Shown here piece after piece: positions 36,674 to 45,571 of a DNA stretch of 64,000 nucleotides. The DNA is from Brevundimonas lenta (GTDB lineage: Bacteria; Pseudomonadota; Alphaproteobacteria; Caulobacterales; Caulobacteraceae). Every line of letters begins with the position of its first letter. Positions within the stretch are counted from its first letter, which is position 1. Position numbers and translations under genes: made by a program. The stretch spans positions 1,422,605-1,486,604 of the forward strand of contig NZ_JACIDM010000001.1 of NCBI RefSeq assembly GCF_014196335.1. The letters are read 5' to 3'. The notes beneath the pieces were generated by a model. It ran no database searches. It was given only the letters and a program-made list of their open reading frames with translations, and had not been told where the DNA came from.

Positions 36674-37087
36674 CTACGCCTGGCGCGAATTCCAACCCTT
36701 TGGCAGCGGGTGGGGCCTGGACGGCTCCGGCGCCTTCGGCTTCCAGTCGAGCCAGGCCTCGGGCTCGCCCTTCCATGCCGCTCCGCCGGTCGCCAGACTG
36801 TCGTACAAATCTATCCAGTCAGGGTTCATCCGTTCGATCAGGGTCGTCTTCCAATCCCGCAGATAGCGTTTCAGGGACTTCTCCCTCTGAATCGCCGCCG
36901 TGATCGACTGATGGCATTCGTACCAGACCAGCCGCTTGAGACCGTGGCGTTTGGTGAAGCCCTCGATCAGCCCCTGCCGATGCTGATGCACCCGTCCGAC
37001 GAGATCGCTCGAGACGCCGATGTACAGGGTCCCATGCCTGCGGTTGGCCATCATGTAGCAACCGATGACACCGTCCCGCGTGACCAT
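36674..37087 (-). CDS. GIY-YIG nuclease-domain protein
   Basis: This 137-residue protein has the GIY-YIG fold of small nucleases: GCYMMANRRHGTLYIGVSSDLVGRVHQH, with the two Tyr-containing strands and the catalytic Arg, then the conserved LVWYE, Glu in REKSLK and N.DW. It belongs to the UvrC-N-like single-domain group. ATG 37087 is used; upstream sequence is not coding. A REP pair lies just upstream of its start. Biological substrate unknown. Confidence 0.9.
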   Translation of the reverse strand: MVTRDGVIGCYMMANRRHGTLYIGVSSDLVGRVHQHRQGLIEGFTKRHGLKRLVWYECHQSITAAIQREKSLKRYLRDWKTTLIERMNPDWIDLYDSLATGGAAWKGEPEAWLDWKPKAPEPSRPHPLPKGWNSRQA

Positions 37088-37501
37088 GGGTCTCCTCCCT
37101 GACGGCCTGAGGTTGTCCCCGGATTGTTTGCGTTGGGAAGTGCCAACCCCACTCGTCACCCTCGGCCTTGTGCCGAGGGCCCATAGACCCGGTGTCGACC
37201 GGTCGCATCCGAACAAGCCGCACCGCGCGTTTGGATCCTCGGGACAAGCCCGAGGATGACGAAAGAAGGTGAGGCCGTACGTCCGCTTTTGACGTCCACG
37301 CGTGCTTCACTGCGTCTCCGGTCTTTGACATCGCAGGGCGGATAGACGTGAGAGGACCCTCTCAAATCCTCTATTTCCCTCTATTCCGCCCTCTCGTCTC
37401 CGAACCCCCAAACCCCGCCACGCCTGAACCGGCGTTGCGCGAAATGGCGGACTTGAGAGGACTTGAGAGGGTTTCGCCGTTTTTCCCGGCGACAGTACGC
37501 C
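37088..37501. other. 414-bp gene-free region with nested inverted repeats
   Basis: I see no gene here. The region holds a REP pair (37154-37180 and 37233-37261) and a second inverted repeat (37356-37372 with 37456-37472, one mismatch). A 10-base direct repeat (GACTTGAGAG) occurs twice at 37450-37469. Short frames crossing it show no codon bias. Confidence 0.75.
37154..37261. repeat. REP pair next to the GIY-YIG gene
   Basis: 37154-37180 and 37233-37261 are inverted copies. The left hairpin is CCTCGGC-CTTGT-GCCGAGG and the right, read on the other strand, CCTCGGG-CTTGT-CCCGAGG. The differing stem base pair is changed on both sides, so pairing is kept. The pair encloses 52 bp with no gene. Confidence 0.88.
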
Positions 37502-38260
37502 TCAGCCGCCGACCAGGGCCTCGCGCTCCTCGGCGGTCAGCATGCGCCATTTACCCTCGGGCAGGTTGTCCAGCTTGATCGGGCCGATACGAATGCGGAT
37601 CAGGTCGATGACCTCCAGCCCGACCATTTCGCACATCCGCCGGATCTGACGGTTGCGGCCCTCGCGCAGGATGAATTTCAGCCGGAAGGACTCCATCCGG
37701 CTGACGTAGGCCGGCTTCAGCTGCCGGCCGTCCAGCATCAGGCCGTGGCGCAGGACCTTCAGCTTCTTCTCGGTGATGTCGCCCGTCACCCGGACCAGGT
37801 ATTCCTTGTCCAGGTCCGACTCCGGCCCGATCACCGCCTTGGCCACCACCCCGTCGGACGACAGCAGCAGCAGGCCGCGCGAGTCCTCGTCCAGCCGCCC
37901 GATCGGGGGCAGGGAGACCTCGTCGGCCGGGACTTCGCCCTCGCCGACGCGGTTGTTCTCGGTGATCAGGCGCACGGCGGGGCGTTTGTCGGGCTCCGGC
38001 TGGCCGGAGACGTAGCCGACGGGCTTGTGCACCATGATGGTGACGCCCGCGGCCAGGGTCGCCGTCGCCTTGTCGCTGAGGGTCAGGGTCTGGCCCGCCT
38101 CCAGCTTGCGGCCCGCGTCGGTGACCACCTCGCCGTCGACCGACACCAGGCCGTCGGCGATCAGGGCGTCGGCCTCGCGGCGCGAGCAGACGCCGGACTG
38201 GCCCAGCCATTTGTTGATCCGGACCGGCTCGGGGCCGTCATAGGTGCGGGTGAACGCCAT
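37502..38260 (-). CDS. RsuA/RluF-type pseudouridine synthase
   Basis: This 252-residue enzyme has an S4 domain (VRINKWLGQSGVCSRREADALI) and the RsuA-family catalytic motif GRLDEDSRGLLLLSSDG; REGRNRQIRRMCE follows. The details resemble RluF, which modifies 23S rRNA, but RluB/RluE remain possible. ATG 38260 is chosen; GTG 38269 is in frame three codons upstream. Confidence 0.88.
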   Translation of the reverse strand: MAFTRTYDGPEPVRINKWLGQSGVCSRREADALIADGLVSVDGEVVTDAGRKLEAGQTLTLSDKATATLAAGVTIMVHKPVGYVSGQPEPDKRPAVRLITENNRVGEGEVPADEVSLPPIGRLDEDSRGLLLLSSDGVVAKAVIGPESDLDKEYLVRVTGDITEKKLKVLRHGLMLDGRQLKPAYVSRMESFRLKFILREGRNRQIRRMCEMVGLEVIDLIRIRIGPIKLDNLPEGKWRMLTAEEREALVGG

Positions 38261-38299
38261 GCGGGTCACTAGGACCGCAGGCCGTGTCCGCGCAAGGCG

Positions 38300-38791
38300 C
38301 TATCGGGCCAGCGCCGCCCGCGCCACTTCATCGTCCTGCGCCGAGGACGCGCCCGACACGCCGATCGCGCCCACCACCCGGCCGTCGACGATGATCGGCA
38401 CGCCGCCCGACAGCGGAATGATCTCGCTGACGCCCAGAATGGCGTGGCGGCCGCCGGCGACGCCTTCCTCGTGCGACGAGGTCGGCCGGCGGAAGCGCGC
38501 CGCCGTCTCGGCCTTGCGCTGCGACACCTCGATGGAGGCGTATTGCACGTCGTCCATGCGCGCGAAGGCGACCAGTTCGCCCGACGGCTCGACCACGGCG
38601 AAGGCCATGCGGAAATTGCGGCTCCGCGCCTCGGCCATGGCCCGCTCGATCAGCGCCTGGGCGTCCGCCAGGCTGATCGGCGCGCCGTACGGCGGGGCCG
38701 GCGCGGCGGCCGGAGTCGGCGTCGGCGCGGTCTGGGCCAGGGCGGGGCCGGACAGGGCCGCCACAGCGAGGGCGAGGACGATGCGCTTCAT
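38300..38791 (-). CDS. Exported GlcG/HbpS-family protein
   Basis: This 163-residue protein has a signal peptide (about 1-20, ending ALAQ), a short Pro/Ala linker and a GlcG/HbpS (DUF336) domain, with ALIERAMAEA...MAFAVVEPSGELVAFARMDD and GGVPIIVDGRVVGAIGVSG. Members bind heme or act as accessory proteins; here the function is unknown. It lies 35 bp after the methyltransferase gene on the same strand. Confidence 0.85.
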   Translation of the reverse strand: MKRIVLALAVAALSGPALAQTAPTPTPAAAPAPPYGAPISLADAQALIERAMAEARSRNFRMAFAVVEPSGELVAFARMDDVQYASIEVSQRKAETAARFRRPTSSHEEGVAGGRHAILGVSEIIPLSGGVPIIVDGRVVGAIGVSGASSAQDDEVARAALAR

Positions 38792-38826
38792 GACGGGCTC
38801 CGCGGCTGGATTGGATACGGCGCAGC

Positions 38827-39471
38827 TTAGGCGGCTGACAGCCGTCGGAACAGGAGGATCAGATTGTTCGCCGGCATTTCGATCCGCCGGGTGAACGCCA
38901 GCCCCTCCGCCTTCGCCGCCGCGGCCACCGCGTCCCGGTCGCGCAGGCCCCAGGCCGGGTCCCGGCTCTTCAGGCTGATGTCGAAGGCCTCGTTGCCCGG
39001 CGCGGTCGCGACCTCCGCCTCCCGGTACGGCCCGTACAGCGCCAGCAGCCCGCCCGGCCTGCGCAGCACCCGCCCGGCCAGGCGCATCAGACCCTCGGTC
39101 GCCGCCCACGGACTGATATGGACCATGTTGATGCAGACGACGGCGTCGACCTCCGCCTCCGGCCAGGTCGCCTTGTCCAACATGTCCAGCGCCAGCGCCG
39201 GCTTCAGATTGGCCAGCCCCGCCTGCGCCGTCCAGGCCGCGATGCTCGCCCGCGCCTCGGCCGACGGATCGCTCGGCGTCCACTCCAGCCCCGGCAGCGC
39301 CCCGGCCAAAGCCACGGCGTGTTCGCCCGCCCCGCTGGCCACCTCCAGCACCCGTCCCCGGGCCGGCAGATGGGCCCGCAGCACCTCCAGAATCGGCCCC
39401 GTGTTCCGCGCCGTGGCGGGGGAGGAGAGGGCCCCGGAGGGAGTCGCGGTCGCGGGATCCATGGTCTGCAT
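38827..39471 (-). CDS. DUF938-family SAM-dependent methyltransferase-like protein
   Basis: This 214-residue protein has the SAM-binding glycine loop VLEVASGAGEHAV (about 41-53), an acidic strand-2 end (WTPSDPS) and VVCINMVHISPW, a sequence typical of the DUF938 family. The substrate is not known. ATG 39471 or ATG 39462 starts it; the 75-residue upstream extension is composed of non-family sequence. Confidence 0.88.
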   Translation of the reverse strand: MQTMDPATATPSGALSSPATARNTGPILEVLRAHLPARGRVLEVASGAGEHAVALAGALPGLEWTPSDPSAEARASIAAWTAQAGLANLKPALALDMLDKATWPEAEVDAVVCINMVHISPWAATEGLMRLAGRVLRRPGGLLALYGPYREAEVATAPGNEAFDISLKSRDPAWGLRDRDAVAAAAKAEGLAFTRRIEMPANNLILLFRRLSAA

Positions 39472-39679
39472 GCACGTCCCGATAGCCCGCGAAACCCGTC
39501 CCCGCGACCGGAAATGTGCACCGGCGCCGGAGGTCACCGGTCGCAAAAGGTTGAAACTTGCATCGTTTGACGCGGCGTCCGCTTCCAGCCATTGCCCCGG
39601 CTGAAACATTGCGTGATCATCCACGCAGGGAGGGTCACGACGGCGCAGATCGTCGGGCCAGCGTTCAGGAGTTTTGACA

Positions 39680-41527
39680 GTGACTGCATCCGTCATCCCG
39701 GGTCTTCACCCGGCCCCTACCGCGCACGCCGGCCTCATCGCCTGGGTCGAACAGATCGCCGCCCTCACGAAGCCCGACCGGGTTCACTGGTGCGACGGCT
39801 CGGAGGCCGAGAAGGCCGCCATCGTCGCCGACCTGATCGGCAAGGGCACCCTGCGCGAGCTCGACCAGACGAAGCGCCCCGGCTGCTACTACGCCGCCTC
39901 GGACCCCAAGGACGTGGCCCGCGTCGAGAGCCGCACCTTCATCTGCTCGGCTGACCAGGCCGACGCCGGCCCGACCAACAACTGGGCTGACCCGGTCGAG
40001 ATGCGCGCCCGCATGGACGGCCTGTTCGACGGCTGCATGGCCGGCCGCACCATGTACGTGGTCCCGTTCTCCATGGGGCCGCTCGGCTCGAAGATCAGCG
40101 CCCTCGGCGTCGAGATCACCGACAGCGGCTACGTCGCCGTCTCGATGGGCATCATGACCCGCATGGGCAAGCCGGCGCTGGACGTGCTGGGCGCCGACGG
40201 CGTCTTCGTCCCGGCCGTGCACACCCTCGGCGCGCCGCTGGCCGCCGGCCAGGCCGACGTGCCGTGGCCCTGCAACGAGGACAAGTGGATCGTCCACTAT
40301 CCCGAGACCCGCGAGATCTGGTCCTACGGCTCGGGCTACGGCGGCAACGCCCTGCTGGGCAAGAAATGCTACGCCCTGCGCATCGCCTCGATCATGGCCC
40401 GCGACGAGGGCTGGCTGGCCGAGCACATGCTCATCCTCAAGCTGACCGATCCGAAGGGCCGCGCCAAATACGTCGCCGCCGCCTTCCCCTCGGCCTGCGG
40501 CAAGACCAACCTCGCCATGCTCCAGCCGACGCTGGAAGGCTGGAAGGCCGAGACCATCGGCGACGACATCGCCTGGATGCGCTTCGGCGACGACGGCCGC
40601 CTGTACGCGGTGAACCCGGAAGCCGGCTTCTTCGGCGTCGCCCCGGGCACCAGCCGCAACACCAACCAGAATGCGCTCGCGACCCTGGCCACCAACACTG
40701 TCTTCACCAACACCGCCCTGACAGCCGACAACGACGTCTGGTGGGAAGGTCTGACGAAGGAAGCGCCGGCGGGCCTGACCAACTGGAAGGGTGCGCCGCA
40801 CGACCCGGCCTCGGGCGAGCCTGCTGCTCACCCGAACGCCCGCTTCGCCGCCCCGGCGCACCAGTGCCCGACCATCGCGCCGGAATGGGAAGACCCCAAG
40901 GGCGTGCCGATCGACGCCATCCTGTTCGGCGGCCGCCGCGCCTCGGCCGTGCCGCTGGTGACGGAAGCCTTCGACTGGGAACACGGCGTGTTCATGGGCT
41001 CGACGGTCGCCTCGGAAGGCACCGCCGCCGCCGAGAACAAGGTCGGCGAGCTGCGCCGCGACCCGTTCGCGATGCTGCCCTTCTGCGGCTACAACATGGG
41101 CGACTACTTCGCCCACTGGCTGTCGATGGGCGGCAAGACCGACGCCGCGAAGCTGCCGCGCCTCTACTTCGTCAACTGGTTCCGCAAGAACGAGGACGGC
41201 AAGTTCGTCTGGCCGGGCTTCGGCGACAACGCCCGCGTCCTGAAATGGATCGCCGAACGCCTCGACGGTGAAGCCACGGCCGTCGACACCCCGGTCGGCC
41301 GCGTGCCGTCGTCGGACGCGCTGGACCTGTCGGGCCTCAGCCTGACCGACGCCGACCTGGCGACCCTGCTGGACGTCGACGCCGAGGTCTGGGCCGAGGA
41401 AGCCGCGCTGATCCCCGAGTTCTATGCGAAGTTCGGCGATCGCCTGCCGAAGGCCCTGTGGGACCAGCATGCGGCGCTCACCACGCGCATCGACGCCCGC
41501 CGTGCCGCCGCCATCGCGGCCGAGTAG
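39680..41527 (+). CDS. pckG: Phosphoenolpyruvate carboxykinase (GTP)
   Basis: PckG converts oxaloacetate and GTP to phosphoenolpyruvate, GDP and CO2, the entry step of gluconeogenesis. The 615-residue protein has the GTP-type signature [13 protein letters not shown] near residue 270, RSGYGG-like [15 protein letters not shown], and NWFRK near the C-terminal third. GTG 39680 lies 8 nt after AGGAG, a better distance than TTG 39674. The ATP-type enzyme's motifs are absent. Confidence 0.95.
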   Translation: MTASVIPGLHPAPTAHAGLIAWVEQIAALTKPDRVHWCDGSEAEKAAIVADLIGKGTLRELDQTKRPGCYYAASDPKDVARVESRTFICSADQADAGPTNNWADPVEMRARMDGLFDGCMAGRTMYVVPFSMGPLGSKISALGVEITDSGYVAVSMGIMTRMGKPALDVLGADGVFVPAVHTLGAPLAAGQADVPWPCNEDKWIVHYPETREIWSYGSGYGGNALLGKKCYALRIASIMARDEGWLAEHMLILKLTDPKGRAKYVAAAFPSACGKTNLAMLQPTLEGWKAETIGDDIAWMRFGDDGRLYAVNPEAGFFGVAPGTSRNTNQNALATLATNTVFTNTALTADNDVWWEGLTKEAPAGLTNWKGAPHDPASGEPAAHPNARFAAPAHQCPTIAPEWEDPKGVPIDAILFGGRRASAVPLVTEAFDWEHGVFMGSTVASEGTAAAENKVGELRRDPFAMLPFCGYNMGDYFAHWLSMGGKTDAAKLPRLYFVNWFRKNEDGKFVWPGFGDNARVLKWIAERLDGEATAVDTPVGRVPSSDALDLSGLSLTDADLATLLDVDAEVWAEEAALIPEFYAKFGDRLPKALWDQHAALTTRIDARRAAAIAAE

Positions 41528-41560
41528 TCCGCGCTCGCGATAGCGCACTTGCAAAAGAAG

Positions 41561-41587
41561 CACGGGCGGTCGATCTGACCGTCCGTG
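41561..41587 (+). promoter_or_regulatory. Hairpin covering the GTG start of the ThiO-like gene
   Basis: An 11-bp stem with one mismatch (41561-41571 with 41577-41587, loop GATCT) ends exactly at the GTG start at 41585-41587. No U-run follows. It may act as a pckG transcript end or limit initiation at this GTG; another in-frame GTG lies at 41600. Confidence 0.45.
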
Positions 41588-42592
41588 TCTTCCCCTGATG
41601 TGATCGTCATCGGCGCCGGCGTGCTCGGCCTCTGCACCGCCGCCGAACTCGGCGCGCGGGGCCACGCCGTGACCGTCCTCGACCCCGGCGGGCCCAACGC
41701 CTCATCGGCTGCCGCCGGCATGATCGCCCCGGCGCTGGAAAGCCTGCTCGACGACCTGTCGCCCGGCCATTCCGCCCTGCTCAAGCGCGCCCGCGACCTG
41801 TGGCCCGCCTTCGCCGCCCGCCACGGCCTCACGCTGCATCTCGAAGGCGCCGAGTGGCGCGGTCCTGATCCTGACGCCGGGATCGCCCGCCTCCACGCTC
41901 TGGGCTTCGCCGCAGAGCGGACGGCGGCCGGTCTGCTAACCCCTGACGACTGGCGCGTCGAGGTGGCCGCCGCGATGGCTGGTCTGTCCGCAGCGACGGG
42001 CGTCCTGCGCCAAGTGGCGACCGTCTCAACCATTGATCGGACTGGCGACAGCTGGCGCGTCACGGCGGAAGACGGCCGCGCCTGGTCGGCTCCAGTCATC
42101 ATCCTGGCGACCGGCGCCGCTGCGCCCCTGCCTGGCCTGACGGGGGGCACGACCGCCCTGATCAACCGGATCGAACCCATCCGCGGCCAGCTGACGCCAG
42201 TTCGATGCGCTTCGCCGGCCCGGGTGGTCCGGGCGCCGGGCGTCTATGCCGTCCCGTCCGAGGAGGGCGCCCTGTTCGGCGCGACTATGGAACCGGGCGT
42301 GCGGGACCTGTCGGTCGACGCCGACGTATCGACTCGCCAACAAGCCGCAGGCCTCAGCCTCCTCGATCACCAGGGGGAGGGCCTCCCGGCCCGCGTCGGC
42401 ATCCGCGGCTCCACCCCGGACGGCCTGCCGATGGCCGGCGCCTCCCGCGAGCCCGGCCTGCACCTGGCCCTCGCGCCCCGCCGCAACGGCTGGCTGCTGG
42501 GCCCGCTGGTGGCCCGGATCGTCGCCGACGGAATTGAGGGCCGCGCGCCCGTGGACGACGCGGCGACCCTCGACCCGCTCAGGTTCGCCTGA
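41585..42592 (+). CDS. FAD-dependent oxidoreductase, ThiO/glycine-oxidase-like
   Basis: This 335-residue protein has a Rossmann FAD-binding start (VIVIGAGVLGL...A..G..VTVLD), an SSAAAGMIAP segment typical of DAO-family oxidases, and the C-terminal RNGWLLGPLVA. These resemble ThiO, which makes the glycine imine for thiazole synthesis. No thi genes are adjacent, so another D-amino-acid-like substrate is possible. GTG 41585 lies in a hairpin. Confidence 0.85.
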   Translation: MSSPDVIVIGAGVLGLCTAAELGARGHAVTVLDPGGPNASSAAAGMIAPALESLLDDLSPGHSALLKRARDLWPAFAARHGLTLHLEGAEWRGPDPDAGIARLHALGFAAERTAAGLLTPDDWRVEVAAAMAGLSAATGVLRQVATVSTIDRTGDSWRVTAEDGRAWSAPVIILATGAAAPLPGLTGGTTALINRIEPIRGQLTPVRCASPARVVRAPGVYAVPSEEGALFGATMEPGVRDLSVDADVSTRQQAAGLSLLDHQGEGLPARVGIRGSTPDGLPMAGASREPGLHLALAPRRNGWLLGPLVARIVADGIEGRAPVDDAATLDPLRFA

Positions 42593-43324
42593 TCACTCCG
42601 CTGGCGGCACGAAGCGCAGGTTGATCGCCACGCGCGACCCCTCCGCGGCCCCGTTGACCGTGCGGGGGTTGATGCGGAAGTACCGCGACAGGCTTTGCGC
42701 AGCCCGCCCGAAGCCCTGGCCAGCCGGCGTCTCGCCGGTGATGTCGCAGGACGCGACCGTGCCGTCCGCCTGCACCAGGCAGTTCAGCGACGCGGACCCC
42801 GACACGCCCCTCGCCAGGGCCCTATCCGGATAGGCGCGCATCAGTTGCTCGGCCGAGGGTTGCCGGCTCCAGCTCGGGCTGGTGATAACCCGCGTGACCG
42901 GAGGGTCGGGGGTGACCGCCGGCCTGGCGTCTTCCACAGGTTTATCCACGGGCCGCGTGATGCTGATGACGGGCCCCTCGGCGGGCTTGGCGTCGTCGTT
43001 CAAGGCGACCGGATTTGTGTCGACGGTGGTCGGCGGCGCGGCCGGATGATGGATCGCCGTGTTCGGCGCGGCCGGCTCGGGCAGCTTCTCGACAGGCTTC
43101 TCCGGAACCGGCTCCATCGTCACGGTGATGGGGCGGGGTTCAGGCAGGACGAGCGGCGCCGGCATCTCAAAGCGCTGATAATACAAGGCGACTCCGACCC
43201 CCACGTGGGCGGCGGCGACGATGCCGATCGCAATCCAGCTGCTGCGCGAGAGGCGCTGCGTCCGGCGTTCGTTGAAGTTGATAGGGCTGACCGTTCCGGG
43301 CCCACCTGCAGTTCTGATCATCAT
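42593..43324 (-). CDS. TonB-like energy transducer
   Basis: This 243-residue protein has one N-terminal TM segment (about 28-50), a Pro-rich linker (PEPRPITVTMEPVPEKPVEK), and a C-terminal TonB domain of about 80 residues (LMRAYPDRALARGVSGSASLNCLV...YFRINPRTV). It is the second TonB-like protein in the window. It abuts the ThiO-like gene head-on, the stops being adjacent. Confidence 0.85.
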   Translation of the reverse strand: MMIRTAGGPGTVSPINFNERRTQRLSRSSWIAIGIVAAAHVGVGVALYYQRFEMPAPLVLPEPRPITVTMEPVPEKPVEKLPEPAAPNTAIHHPAAPPTTVDTNPVALNDDAKPAEGPVISITRPVDKPVEDARPAVTPDPPVTRVITSPSWSRQPSAEQLMRAYPDRALARGVSGSASLNCLVQADGTVASCDITGETPAGQGFGRAAQSLSRYFRINPRTVNGAAEGSRVAINLRFVPPAE

Positions 43325-43453
43325 GGCCGTACTTCCCTGTCTTCGCCGTCCCCACAGCGTCCCACGCCAAAGTTGAGCGCTGCCGTTGCGGCGGGTTTAC
43401 GGCGACGGTTGGTCGGAATTCAGCTCGTTGAACCGCGTTGCGCGCGCACCACG

Positions 43454-43468
43454 TTAGGCTTTGGTTAA
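43454..43468. promoter_or_regulatory. Candidate CtrA-binding site
   Basis: TTAG-N7-TTAA followed by CC matches seven of eight fixed positions of the Caulobacter CtrA box TTAA-N7-TTAA. It lies 26 bp upstream of the transglycosylase start, in the divergent spacer with the TonB-like gene. Binding is inferred only from the motif. Confidence 0.5.
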
Positions 43469-43493
43469 CCAGACCCGACGACCGTTAACGATT

Positions 43494-44288
43494 ATGACCA
43501 TCGGGGCGATTCCATCGTCGAGCGGGGTTGAGGCGGCCATCCGGCGTGCGTCGAGCGCAACGGGTGTAGACGCCGATTTCCTCGTGCGCACCGCCCGTCG
43601 CGAAAGCGCGATGAACCCTTCCGCGCGCGCGCCGACCTCGTCGGCGGCCGGCCTGTTCCAGTTCATCGAGCAGACCTGGCTGGGCACGGTGAAGACGCAC
43701 GGCGCCAAGCACGGCTACGGCCAGTACGCCGACCTGATCTATCGCGGATCGGACGGTCGTTGGCGGGTCGAGGGCTCGGCCCGGAACGTGGTGCTGGACC
43801 TGCGCTTCGATCCGCAGGCCGCGTCGGTCATGGCGGCCGAACTGACCGCTTCCAACGCGGCCTATCTGCGAGGCCGTACGGGGAGGGAGCCGGGCGCGGG
43901 CGACCTGTACGCCGCCCACTTCCTGGGACCGGCGGGCGCGGCCCAGCTGATGGACGCCATGGACCGGCGGCCGGGCTCCAGCGCCGCTTCGATCTTCCCG
44001 GAGGCGGCTTCGGCGAACCGGTCGATCTTCTATCGCGACGGGCGACCCGCCACCGTCGCCGAGGTGCACGCCAACCTGCAGCGCACCGCTGGAGAGGGGG
44101 CGCCGGCGGCCTCCACGGGCGCGCCGTCCCTGACCCCGGATCTGTCGGAGCGGGATCAGATGCTGGCTGCCCGTCTGGACCGGCTGCGGCAGGACCAGAG
44201 CCTGCTGTCGCTGCTGCTGGGGCAGGGCGACGGGGCGGATACCGGCTTTGGAAAAGCCTTCGGACCGGGAACGAGCGCCGACGCCTGA
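43494..44288 (+). CDS. Lytic transglycosylase-like protein
   Basis: This 264-residue protein has an SLT-type lysozyme fold: FLVRTARRESAMNPSARAPTSSAAGLFQFIEQTWL, with Glu38 as the likely catalytic residue. It lacks a clear signal peptide, so export would need another route or it acts with the flagellar/pilus apparatus. ATG 43494 is used; a TTG at 43461 would read through the CtrA-like site. The C-terminal third is low-complexity. Confidence 0.82.
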   Translation: MTIGAIPSSSGVEAAIRRASSATGVDADFLVRTARRESAMNPSARAPTSSAAGLFQFIEQTWLGTVKTHGAKHGYGQYADLIYRGSDGRWRVEGSARNVVLDLRFDPQAASVMAAELTASNAAYLRGRTGREPGAGDLYAAHFLGPAGAAQLMDAMDRRPGSSAASIFPEAASANRSIFYRDGRPATVAEVHANLQRTAGEGAPAASTGAPSLTPDLSERDQMLAARLDRLRQDQSLLSLLLGQGDGADTGFGKAFGPGTSADA

Positions 44289-44368
44289 CGCGAATCCGGC
44301 CATGGTGAACCGCCCGTTAACGATGACGGGCCGATGTTGTTCGCCAGCCAAGCCTTCGAGCGTCTTAT

Positions 44369-45520
44369 ATGACCGCCTACCGCGCCCGCCTGACCGAGAT
44401 CGACATCCGCCGGCTGGTGAAGGCGACGGACGAGGACGAGCGCGCGGCGGCGGCCCACAAGCTGTGCCGCAGCATCGACAAGGCTGACCTCGACGAGGAC
44501 GACCGCGCCGCCGCGCAGAAGATCCTGCGCCTGCTCGCCAACGACGCCGCCGAGCTGGTGCGCCGCGCCATGGCGGTGACGCTGAAGTCCTCCGACCTGA
44601 TTCCCCACGACGTGGCGCGCCGGCTTGCCGCCGACGTCGACAGCGTCGCCCTGCCGCTGATTTCGTTCTCTCCGGTGTTCTCGGACGCGGACCTGATCGA
44701 GATCGTTCAGGCCGGGTCCGCGGTGCGTCAGACGGCCGTCGCGGGGCGCCCGTCCGTGGCGCGCGACGTCGCCAACGCTCTGGCCGAGACCGGCAGCGAG
44801 CAGGCCGTGCGCACCCTGGCCGCGAACGACAACGCCGACATCGCGGAAGCCGCGCTGGGCCGCTGCGTGGATCGCTTCGGGGCGTCGCCGGAAGTCGTCG
44901 CCGCCATCGCCTATCGTCAGGTCCTGCCGCTGTCGGTGACGGAGCGCCTGGTCGAACTGGCCTCGGACGCGGTCCGCGAGCACCTGGTCACCCGCCACGC
45001 CGTCGCGCCGGAGACCGCCATTCGTCTGGCGACCTTCGCCCGTGAGCGCGCGACGGTGGACCTAGTCGACCAGGCCGCCAACCAGGCCGACATGCCGTTG
45101 TTCGTCGCCAACCTGAACGCCCGGCGGGCGCTGTCAGGATCGCTTCTTCTGCGGGCGCTGGCGCGGGGCCAGATGGGCCTGTTCGAGCACGGCCTGGCCG
45201 AGCTGGCGGGTGCGCCGCACCAGCGCGCCTGGCTGATGATTCACGATGCGGGACCGCTGGGATTGAAGGCGATCTACGACCGGGCAGGCCTGCCGCCGCG
45301 GCTGTTCCAGGCCTTCCGGGCGGGCGTCGACACGTGGCGGGCGCTGCAGGCGGAGGGTGTGGATACTTCCGGGGATAACTTCCGGCACCAGATGCTGGAG
45401 CGGTTCCTGACCCAGCGGCCGAATGCGCCGCGCGAGGACCTGGCCTATCTGATGGAACGCCTCGACCAGGCGCCTGCGCCGGCGCGGACGCCGGTGGAAG
45501 TGGCCGCCTCGGCCGCATAG
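44369..45520 (+). CDS. DUF2336 protein A
   Basis: This 383-residue, all-helical, soluble protein belongs to the DUF2336 family (function unknown, common in Caulobacterales and Rhodospirillales). Helical repeats with VARRLAADVDSVALPLISFSPVFSDADLIEIV and LPLFVANLNARRALSGSLLLRAL are visible. A paralogue lies 1.4 kb away on the opposite strand. GC-rich hairpin 44312-44331 precedes it; CGTTAACGAT at 44315-44324 is inside that hairpin. Confidence 0.88.
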   Translation: MTAYRARLTEIDIRRLVKATDEDERAAAAHKLCRSIDKADLDEDDRAAAQKILRLLANDAAELVRRAMAVTLKSSDLIPHDVARRLAADVDSVALPLISFSPVFSDADLIEIVQAGSAVRQTAVAGRPSVARDVANALAETGSEQAVRTLAANDNADIAEAALGRCVDRFGASPEVVAAIAYRQVLPLSVTERLVELASDAVREHLVTRHAVAPETAIRLATFARERATVDLVDQAANQADMPLFVANLNARRALSGSLLLRALARGQMGLFEHGLAELAGAPHQRAWLMIHDAGPLGLKAIYDRAGLPPRLFQAFRAGVDTWRALQAEGVDTSGDNFRHQMLERFLTQRPNAPREDLAYLMERLDQAPAPARTPVEVAASAA

Positions 45521-45525
45521 CAAAA

Positions 45526-45550
45526 CGCCCGCCGGAGAGGCGGGCGCTCT
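45526..45550. terminator. Bidirectional terminator
   Basis: An 8-bp perfect stem (45526-45533 with 45539-45546) separates two convergent genes. On the minus strand it is followed by TTTTG, so it is better for the phosphotransfer gene than for the DUF2336 gene. Confidence 0.7.
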
Positions 45551-45571
45551 GGCTTCGGACTATTGTGCGGA

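Noticed and set aside
39472..39696. N-terminal extension of the DUF938 methyltransferase
   Set aside because: The added 75 residues have no family character and overlap the pckG leader; ATG 39471 fits the family.
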